From Dipteris shenzhenensis (Eukaryota; Polypodiophyta; Polypodiopsida; Gleicheniales), in the NCBI GenBank assembly GCA_047967505.1, contig CM106539.1: a stretch of DNA of 64,000 nucleotides; one strand, given 5' to 3'. A program made the position numbers and the translations under genes. Below the pieces are notes generated by a model. That model ran no database searches. It saw nothing but the letters and a program-made list of their open reading frames with translations, and was not told the DNA's origin. Positions 56,109 through 64,000 of this stretch are shown in pieces. Position 1 is the first letter of the stretch, and each line of letters starts with the position of its first letter.

Positions 56109-56831
56109 TGTTAGATATCAATGCTCCACTCTCGTGTAACTATGCGGGAACCAGCTAACTCTACTTGTAAGCTCCCCATATGAGGAGAAGGCATTTGAGT
56201 AGCTCGGTTATCCAGTAGGTCCTGGTTTGGACACCAGATGGGGGCCATGTGTGGCCTGATGGCTGGATGGCTTTAGATAGAGTTGGCACACTGCCAACTA
56301 GGCTACATGCAAGTGCAGGAAGGAATCCCTTGACTGACCGCACTGAGGGTAGATGGAGCATTTCCTCGGGCAGCCCACTCTCAGGTTGCGGGGCCCATTT
56401 AGAGCCTTAGATGATCCTGGATGGCTGTGGGCCGAACGGCAACCATAGGTTAGTTGCTCTGTTTTGTGCACCGGTTCTATCATGTGGTCGGTGGCCTCTG
56501 ACCCCCAGTCGACCGTTTTGGGTGGACTGGGTCAGCCACCCGATTGGGCCTAATCGACTATGACTGGTGGCTATATAAGAGCAAGTCCGTGAAGCCCATT
56601 TCATCACTGGCTACAGCAACCCTGATTCCTTAGCATCCAGCCTCTGTCTTCTACTGTTTCCAGCATGCCATCGAAGCTTCTTTCACAGGAGCGCACGGTT
56701 GGGAGGCAGCGCCATCTACTGTATCAGTTCTACAGTAATCAAATTTTTGATTCTCCATACTATATTGTTTTCTCTCTTGTGTACGAGATCCTGTTATTTG
56801 TTGAGCACATATGTTATATCATTTTCTTACA
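56109..56831 (+). repeat. Copia 5' LTR
   Basis: About 723 bp bounded by TG and CA, directly followed by the primer site. A TATA box (TATATAAG, 56572-56579) lies inside. The left bound rests on the switch from viral RNase H sequence and the TGTTAGATAT start, because no second LTR is available to compare. Confidence 0.75.
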
Positions 56832-56843
56832 TGGTATCAGAGC
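56832..56843 (+). promoter_or_regulatory. Copia primer-binding site
   Basis: TGGTATCAGAGC, complementary to the 3' end of initiator tRNA-Met, directly after the LTR. Confidence 0.9.
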
Positions 56844-56901
56844 CTGGACTCTAGTAAGAAGATTTGGTAGTGTGTTTCTGTTTGCGAGCAGATTGTGAGA
56901 G

Positions 56902-57978
56902 ATGGCCCAGCCCGCAAGACTGCGAATCCCACTGTTCGGCGAAAGCGGAAAGTTGGACAGCTCTAACTATCCTCTCTAGAAGTTCAAGATGAAGACCATC
57001 CTAAGTGCATATGAGCTTTGGGACACTACTACTGGGGTGGATGTGAGGCCAGTTCTGAGACCGGATCCAGCCAATGCAGGACAACAGATAGTACCAACTG
57101 CGGATGAAATTCTCTCATGGACACGAAGAAATGCAGATGCACTATGTTCTATTGTCTGCAGTGTTAGTGATTCCATCATTGCGTTAATTCAACATGTCAC
57201 CATAGCGGAGGAGGCATGGACGGTCTTGAAAAATCAGTATGAGACCACGAATCAGATGCAGATTCAGAATCTGGAGACTCAACTTGCGAACGAGAAGTTG
57301 CCTGAGTTTGAAGCGGTAGAGAAGTTCATCACCAGGGTGAAGAATCTGTGCAATCAGATGACTATGATTGGCATCACCATCACCAGTGAGAATCTAGCAT
57401 CAAGGTGCATACAGATTCTCCCACCAAAGTACGAAGGTCTTGTTACGGCACTGAATATGCAGAACAGAAATCCGCCCCTCAACTTTGAGGATTTCAATGT
57501 GATGCTTCTGGAGGAGGAGATGCATCACAAGATGAGGACTGGAGAAGACGGCTTTCTGGATTGGGATCAAAGAAAGGTAAGGGTAAGGACTCTGGTAACC
57601 CATCTTCTTCTGATGATAAAAAGAGAAAGAAGAAGATCAAGTGCTTCTATTGCAACAAGGCAGGGCACAAGCAGAAAGAAGATTGTAGATGAGAAGAACA
57701 GAGTAAAGAAAGAGTCTAGCAACAGCGCACAGGCAGTACTACCTATAGAGCTGTTCATCGCAATTAAGGAGATTTGCACGGAGGTAGTTCATGTACCTAC
57801 AAATGAACCTTGGATCATTGACAGTGGTGCATCGCGCCACATGACCAGTCAGAAGGATTGGTATACCTCTCTACAGCTGGTAGGGAATGACATCATGGTA
57901 GCAGTCAGCAATGATGCAAAATGTCCAGCAAAAGGAAAAGGTACGATTGCTCTCAAGTCAGATGGAGTTGGAAAATAG
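56902..57978 (+). pseudogene. Copia gag and protease
   Basis: ATG at 56902; in-frame TAG at 56977 where related gags have Trp; then a long frame to TAG at 57976. The gag core is of the UBN2 type (AWTVLKNQYETTNQMQIQ, RCIQILPPKYEGLVTAL). The CCHC knuckle (CFYCNKAGHK) is out of frame at about 57640, showing a compensating pair of frameshifts. The protease motif WIIDSGASRHMTS starts at about 57811. Confidence 0.85.
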
Positions 57979-58149
57979 TTGTCCAATGTTCTTTATGTCC
58001 CAGATATCAAGAGGAACTTGTTGTCTGTTTCTACGATCATGGATTGGGACCTCAAAGTTCAATTCAGATCCTGGATCTTCAATGAAAGGTCATTGGTAAA
58101 GGTACACGGTGCAACAACATTGGTCAGATTTCAATGCTTGAGCGGATGT

Positions 58150-59115
58150 GAAGAGCACTAAGCTGTGGCATGAGAGGTTTGGTCATCTAAACTTGAGTTC
58201 TTTGAAGGAGATGCATAAAAGTGGAATGATTATAGACCTACTAGAAATTTTAGATCTGCCCGATGTATGTGAAGCTTGCATGATGGGCAAGCAGCATCGG
58301 TAGCCCTTTCCTAAAGAGGCCAATAGGGCAAAGGCTCCTCTAGAGCTCGTTCACATAGACCTCTGCAGAAAGATGGAGACGGAAGCTTTGGGTGGCTCCT
58401 TCTACTTCATGACACTGATCGATGACTACAGTAGAAGGATATGGATATACTTCTTGAAGACGAAAGACGAGGCTTTTAGTAGGTTCAAGGAATGGCATGT
58501 AATGGTCGAGAAAGAATCGGGGAGGAAGGTGAAGAAGCTGAGATCAAAACAGAGGTGGAGAGTTCACATCGACTGAATTCAAAAGTTACTGCAAAAGTCA
58601 CAGAATCAAGAGGCAAAAACCCCCGCCACATACATCACAGCAAAATGGAGTAGCAAAACGCAAGATGCGCATCATTTGCGAAATGGGCTGGAGTATGATG
58701 AAAGGGAAAGATTTGCCAAAGACTTTCTGGGCTGAAGCATGTAACACTGCAGTCTACATCCTCAATCGTAGCTACACGAAGGTTGTTAACGGGATGACTC
58801 CACTGCAAGCCTTTTCTAGTAAGAAACCTTCAACTGCACATTTCAGAGTTTCTGGATGTGACTATTTTGTGCATGTCCTTGATGCTACCAAGACCAAATG
58901 GGAACCGAAGAGCCGAAAGAGTATTTTCTTGGGCTACAGTGAAGAGGTGAAGGGTTACCATCTCTATAACCCTATTACCAAGAAGGTAATTGTAAGTCGC
59001 GATGTGGTCTTCTCAAAACAGCCGCATCAATTGGAGGAGGATGCTTCCTTCCCAGACAACCAGGACCAGGATATCCATCTAGTACCGCCACCAATAGCAA
59101 ACCGAACTCCCTAAT
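58150..59115 (+). pseudogene. Copia integrase
   Basis: The zinc-binding HHCC part (LWHERFGHLNLSSL...CEACMMGKQHR) is followed by the DDE core: HIDLCRKMETEALGGSFYF, DDYSRRIWIYFLK, then after a frameshift and deletion near 58560, FWAEACNTAVYILNR and SIFLGYSEEVKGYHLYNP. At least two stops and one frameshift occur. Confidence 0.88.
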
Positions 59116-59333
59116 GGTGCTTGGGAGGATTCATGATAAAGAAGATGAAGAAGAGCCTGCAGAACCACAATGGCAACGGCCATTCCCGAAGTGGGTAAAG
59201 TAGCTTTTGGATGGCAGAGAACCTCCAGCCATTGAGGAGTAACCATCCGAACACCGCCGGTCCAAGAGATTAGAGGAGCAAAGAAGGGCGCAGGAACACT
59301 TGGTCAACTATGCTTTGATGATAGAAGTGATTT
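59116..59333 (+). other. Copia spacer between integrase and reverse transcriptase
   Basis: Short degenerate frames; Pro/Glu-rich linker typical of this position in copia polyproteins. Confidence 0.5.
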
Positions 59334-59889
59334 ATGCTGATGAACCCATGTCTTGAAGAGGCACAGGGTGATGATAGGTGGATGGAGGCTATGCAGTTGG
59401 AGTATGGCTCCATAATGAAGAACAACACTTGGGACCTTGTAGATCGACCACCAAAACACAAGGTAATAGGAACCAAGTGGGTGTACAAGACCAAGTACAA
59501 GTGTGATGGCACGTTGGATAAGTATAAGGCTCGGCTCGTGGCAAAAGGATTTGCACAGGTACATGGTTTTGATTATCAAGATACTTTTGCTCCCACAGCT
59601 CGACTAACCACAATTCGTAGTGTTTTGGCTTTAGCTACCCAGGGAAGTTGGCCCGTGTTTCAGATGGATGTGAAATTCGCCTTTCTGAATGGAGATCTCA
59701 AGGAGGAGTTATACATGGAACAACCACTAGGTTTTGAGATCCCTGGTTCAGAAGGTAAAGTTTGAAAACTGAAGAAGGCACTTTACGGGTTGAAACAAGC
59801 CCCATGAGCGTGGTACTAGTGAATTGATGCCTACTTTCTACAAAACGGGTTTAGGAGGAGACCATCTGATGCAAATTTGTATATCTTCA
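59334..59889 (+). pseudogene. Copia reverse transcriptase, truncated
   Basis: NNTWDLVDRPPKHKVIGTKW, YKARLVAKGFAQ and FQMDVKFAFLNGDLKEELYM mark the first half of copia reverse transcriptase. A stop at 59763 is followed by LKKALYGLKQAP and a few more residues in frame. The YVDD part and everything after it are missing. Confidence 0.9.
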
Positions 59890-60800
59890 GAGAATGACCT
59901 TGTGGTTAAGAGAATCAATAGAAGTCTGAAGCTTTTGACAATTCTCCGTTATAAGCTTCAGATGTGTGCATAGACCATCAATACTGATTCCTAGACTCTC
60001 AAATTGTTCGAAACAAGGAGGACGAGGGGAAGAACTATGGACATCAGAACCGAGAGTTGGAGGTGGAGCAGAGAGTGTATGAACGAGAGTACACCAAAAA
60101 GGAGATGGAAGAAAACTAGATGTATCCTGGACATTATGTGGAGGACGAAAGACAGAAGGACTTGAATAAGGATTTATAGGGGGTAATCTTTGTACATGGG
60201 AAGAAGCCTTGGAATAGTTAGAGAGTTCCTCTGAGGTTTCGAGATCACTAGTATGGAAGCTAGTTGGGAAGGCCTTATCGCATCTGCATCCATGGCCGAA
60301 ATGTCAAGGAATATAGGCTTCTGCTTCTTCCGAACCGTCCTCATCATCAAATGCTGATGTGATATCAATATCAATCCGTGAATCTCAATGCAAAGGAAAA
60401 TTCATATGACTGTAGGAAAACATTTCCTTGGTAGAATCACTAGAATCTCGAAGCTGGCAATGGAAACACTGTGGAGTATCAGACTCTGAACACTCGAACA
60501 TAGATTCATCAGTGACTCCTTCTGAAACAACTTCCCAATGATCTAGATTGTTGATCATAGCAAAGAATCCTTTAAGTTGCTTTCGTTGGGAGCCGCAAAG
60601 TTGCTAGGGACAAAATGACCTTTTTTTTCGCAAATGAAACAACCGGATGAGGAGCCTTACAATTGTTGAAATTGCATCTGCGGAGAAACATTTGGGGTCA
60701 TCGCCGATATCTGTGACGCCAGTGCAACTTGTGAATCTTGGGGAATTGGGAAGATTCACAAGAATATCTAGATGAATTCTTTCTAGAATATCTGCTGTGC
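59890..60800 (-). pseudogene. Endogenous caulimovirid zinc knuckle and linker after capsid, copy 3
   Basis: Minus-strand remnants matching 5076-4354: a knuckle CFICEKKGHF at about 60650-60610 in which the last cysteine is lost, then an acidic linker, then a helical coiled-coil piece (QFESLGISIDGLCTHLKL) near 60010-59930 that is absent from copy 1. Multiple stops and frameshifts. Confidence 0.65.
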
Positions 60801-61846
60801 TAAGATGAGGTAGAAGCAGGGGGACAAAAATCGTGATGGCCCATGAACTGCTCACAAATCACAGGAGAGACAAGACCAATCTTCTTTAATTTCCTATGGA
60901 GTGAGTATTTTGTACACTGTCTACGTATATATACTTGGACCATCTGAAAAAGATTAGCAAAAGTGAAATCAGCGACACTCTTCTGTACCTTAGTGGGTTT
61001 TTCATCAATGCTGATGAGCTTGGTCTGTGCCTCAATTAAAGCCATTATGGCTTCACCCAACCGATGAGGTAAACTGTACAAATAATGTCGCTTGGCGGAA
61101 GTATCTACAAAGATGCTAGCACGATAAACTAATTAGTGTACATGTGCATTATAGGCTTCGAGCTGAAATAAATCACATAATTTCAAAGCTGAGAATTCAT
61201 TGGAAGCCTATGCTCGGTCATTAGTAAAAGTGGGTAGAAACTGGTTAGAGATGGCAGCAATGAGCACATCAGGAGCATTGGGTTGATGATTGGAGTTGAC
61301 ATTGGCAAAAATATGTTCCTTAGATTCCTCAGAGAGGAATTCCCACCAGTTGGCGATGACACCAGTGAAACCTTTGATGGTCTCGACTGTAGCATCGCGA
61401 GGGTTCCATCGATATATTGTCACCAAAGACATCATGTGGCCATAGAAGATCTTGAGGATGTCTTTCATTGCCTGGGGAGAGGCTACATCTATATTGAGAA
61501 TATAGCTAGGAAATGATTTATGTTGGAAACATCGGTGAAGATCGGCTTGCTCATTGAGGTCACCATCAGTATAGTGAGTTTGGAACTCACGTCGAATAAA
61601 CTATGTGCCAGGTGAATCATAAAATGCTGTTCTCTTACCATGCGAGGACTGTTGCTGAGGAGGAACAGAAGAAGAAGGTTGCAGGTCTTCTTCCATAGGC
61701 TTGGGCTTTGGTCCTTGGTTCATATACAAAAATGGAGAAATATTGGAGGAGCTAACTGAACAAACACTAGGGGAAACTAGACAAGGTGTATCAACAAGTA
61801 GAGTAGGAACATGAGGCAGGAGCGGCTTGAGGGGTAGGAGCGACAT
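60800..61846 (-). pseudogene. Endogenous caulimovirid capsid protein, copy 3
   Basis: Pieces 61846-61601, 61468-61208 and 61081-60800 together cover the whole capsid-like region in one order, with stops between them. The block ETIKGFTGVIANWWEFLSEE and the C-terminal KLKKIGLVSPVICE match copy 1. This is the most complete of the four capsid remnants, but not intact. Confidence 0.75.
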
Positions 61847-61849
61847 GAG

Positions 61850-62700
61850 GGAAGAAAAGAGGAGGATCTAATGGAATCATAGGAATGGGTGAAATGACCT
61901 CAGTGGGATCGGCATTGTTGGCATCTTGGTTAGTCCATCTGAATGCTCAGATGATGGGATGAGTAGGGTCTAGCCATTGAGCACTCAGGCTCATCAACAT
62001 CATAGAGATCCATGGGTAATAACATGAATGTAGGAGCATGTATAGAGGGATTGATAGGACTAGTAGAGGACATCGGAAGTGTAGGAGGGAAAGAGCTTGT
62101 TCAGTTGAAATGGCTGGACAAGAAGTTTGCAACTCAGTAAGGATATGATGTACCTTTTTATCCAGCTTGCCAACAACGAGTTGTAATCGTAAAGAACAGT
62201 GTAACAAGCATTAAGGCCTCTTGGACTACAAGATTATGAGAGTTGCACCAGTTAAGTTGCTGCTGCTCAACTGAAATTGCTCAACTGAAATCTGATCTTT
62301 AGCTTTATTGACCAATGCGTAGGGGGCATGGACATAATTCAGGAGGCTGTCATCTGATGTGGACTAAAAACTTGATGCAGTAGGCCACTGAATCAATTGA
62401 AACATCATCATCAGATGCACTCATTTGGAAGAAGTAATATTATCAAAGTTTGAGTGCATATGCAGTTCACTATTGACTGCAGTTGAGTGACGGTACTGCA
62501 GGTTGATATCAGTAGGAAATCTCGAGGCTACTGAAGAAGTGACCTAATCATGAATAGCCTCAGCTTTCTTCAAAGGCAATGGAGCCTCATATGCAACATC
62601 ATTATCAGGAACTACGATACCAGCAATAGACACCATGGAAGAAGTATGGAAGGATAAACGCATGACACATTTACCATGATCACGAGCAGGATTTTTGCGA
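61850..62700 (-). pseudogene. Endogenous caulimovirid middle region, copy 3
   Basis: Degenerate equivalent of 54700-53794; contains KLDKKVHHILTELQT and a hydrophobic/Pro-rich part. Frames are broken by small indels. Confidence 0.55.
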
Positions 62701-62735
62701 ATCATAGCTTTGGATTGCGAATCTTCGATCTGGTA

Positions 62736-63415
62736 TTAGGGGAGTTGTGAAGCAGTTTCTTCCAAGACGTTCTGGTAATCCATCTCCCATTCTATAGGCA
62801 TCGGCAAAGCATCAAATGGAAAACGAGTAATCTTAGCATTGGTTTTGCCATACAGAATGCATTCGTCTTGCAGACGAACATGGCGAGGAATGGGGTTGAT
62901 GGTAGACACTAGATAATTTACAGATCTAACATGAATGGCGCAATGCTCTGACTCGAGTGTCATAGACAACCTTTGACTTGGACATACAGGCTAAGAGCAG
63001 TGACAAGATGTGGATCATGCAAAGACATTTTAAAGCTAGGATACACGCAGATATATACAGGCTCTTTGTTTAGGCTACCATGGACTAACCCTATGCGTGC
63101 AAATTTGAGATTGAGATGCCGAGTGTCAACCAAACTAGCCATACAAGTGGCATTGACGCCGGACCTAAACAAAGGTTCTATGGCTAACACAAAACAACCA
63201 TAATAGATGTGATAACCAGTATGTAAGAAAGACTCAATTTTAGAAGGAGTAAATAGGGGAAGATACACACCAATATTGCCTTCATCGTCAATATTTACAT
63301 AGACCTCGGATGTTTTTACATGCTTGAGGCCTTGAATTGAAACATTGAAAACTTGGAATGTGTAATTTCGGAAGAGGTGGATGCAGAGTGAGCAGCAGAG
63401 ACATGGGCAGCACAC
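62736..63415 (-). pseudogene. Endogenous caulimovirid movement protein, copy 3
   Basis: Frame 63415-62960 joined by a one-base frameshift near 62965 to frame 62969-62736. The product resembles 30K-type movement proteins of caulimovirids (IGVYLPLFTPSKIE, RIGLVHGSLNKEPVYICVYP, MTLESEHCAIHVRSVNY). It is the better preserved of the two movement-protein copies. Assigned from overall pattern and genome position just after leader and primer site. Confidence 0.7.
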
Positions 63416-63567
63416 AGCGACCGGATGATGCTAGCCATCATATCAAGTAGACTTGAGGACTGAACGGAGTAGATCCTCATGCAGGTCGGGGGTCAAAGCT
63501 CTCTCTGGCTCTAGTGGGGAGCTCTCTTAGCAACTTTTGGACTCTCACTCATGAACAAACAGACAAG

Positions 63568-63579
63568 GCTCTGATCCCA
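63568..63579 (-). promoter_or_regulatory. tRNA-Met primer-binding site of EPRV copy 3 (one mismatch)
   Basis: The minus strand reads TGGGATCAGAGC, one base different from the consensus TGGTATCAGAGC. The surrounding CCATTT and CTTGTCTGT bases match copy 2. Confidence 0.8.
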
Positions 63580-64000
63580 AATGGGGTGCAGCACACAAAC
63601 GAACGGTGGAGCTCGATAATGAAGGCATGAAGTTATGCAGACCAAGTGCGGGAACCTAAGATAATGCCGAGCGGGAGTGAAAACATGAATTCAGGAGAGG
63701 AGGCATGGATGAAACAAATGTACACAGGATACGCATTGGGAGGAGAAGTATGGTAAGTGGTGGTAGAAGGATCGGAAGCGTAGAATAGCTCGTAAGTGAT
63801 GCAAAAGGGAACATTGGCAGATGGAAGAAGGAACTAGGGAGAGGGCATGAAAGAAGAACAAGAAATTTAAGAAAGGAGACTGGAAGGCAAGGATGCTTGG
63901 AAGCTCGAGATATATCAGGAAGCAGGAGGATACAAGCTCTCAAAGGCAGGCTGTGGAAGGCAAGCTCTGAATTGAGAATGAGTCGAAGGCCTTCTTATAT
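63580..64000 (-). promoter_or_regulatory. EPRV leader and TATA-like box at window edge
   Basis: About 400 bp of non-coding DNA precede the primer site in transcription order. At the very edge the minus strand reads ATATAAGAAGGCC (about 63988-64000), like the TATATAAGGAAG-type box of caulimovirid pregenomic promoters. The start of the box is cut by the window. Confidence 0.5.

Larger units (their letters stand above)
56109..59889 (+). mobile_element. Ty1/copia retrotransposon, 3' truncated
   Basis: 5' LTR (TGTTAG...TTACA), tRNA-Met primer site, gag, protease, integrase and part of reverse transcriptase in copia order. The coding part carries frameshifts and stops. No RNase H or 3' LTR follows: at about 59890 the sequence changes to minus-strand EPRV. 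It inserted in the viral RNase H region and later lost its 3' half together with the neighbouring viral protease/reverse-transcriptase part. Confidence 0.85.

Noticed and set aside
59890-63960. Intact, expressible viral genome
   Set aside because: Stops, frameshifts and the missing protease/reverse-transcriptase part show only a decayed integrated copy.

Overview
The window is nuclear DNA of a vascular plant. Introns are short (about 85-95 nt) with GT..AG ends, intergenic DNA is AT-rich, and the sequence is full of nested plant-type mobile elements. Caulimovirid-like endogenous pararetrovirus (EPRV) sequence together with DUF8039/DUF7869-type genes suggests a fern, lycophyte or gymnosperm. 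The sequence alone does not name the species. I see no ordinary housekeeping gene, rRNA, tRNA or CRISPR.

Outer layer: the window reads as a minus-strand, head-to-tail, decayed EPRV array. Read from the right it runs: promoter/leader, tRNA-Met primer site (63568-63579), movement protein (63415-62736), middle region and capsid protein (61846-60600); a 3'-truncated Ty1/copia element (56109-about 59889); then RNase H (56108-55855), a second primer site (55656-55667), movement protein, middle region and the start of a capsid gene (to 53433). That capsid gene is cut by a very large insertion, resumes at 6230, and is followed by a rearranged further capsid copy (6048-4354). Left of 4350 are small hypothetical and broken genes of unknown kind.

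Inner layer and main discovery: positions 6235-53428 behave as one giant DNA transposon of 47,194 bp. It has 31-bp terminal inverted repeats (30/31 identical), a 4-bp target duplication (ACCA at 6231-6234 and 53429-53432), and the two flanks are the two sides of the same viral capsid codon stretch. Inside are: two copies of a DUF8039+DUF7869 gene (candidate DDE-like transposase), one intact (41471-44941, +) and one (13979-6825, -) split by a young Ty3/gypsy element (7717-11643, target duplication CTTCA); a 12-exon gene (26886-19666, -) that I assemble to 1,933 codons, encoding a ParB-like domain, a degenerate beta-class DNA-methyltransferase-like domain and three tandem Ulp1-like (C48) protease domains; a sister gene (47080-51735, +) with the same ParB/methyltransferase core joined to an FCP1-like HAD phosphatase domain; a SET-domain gene (52187-52744, +); and a small coiled-coil gene (18319-17867, -).

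Much of the rest of the giant element is repeat DNA: a foldback-like inverted structure (14050-17346) whose arms are arrays of a palindrome-bearing unit that recurs at 46210-46990; CT-rich minisatellites (27980-29130); a poly-C block with about 14 copies of a 24-bp GC palindrome (30370-31860); and an 8.2-kb array of a roughly 181-bp satellite (33130-41350). The order of events implied by nesting is EPRV first, then the giant element and the copia element into it, then the Ty3 element into the giant element's transposase-like gene.
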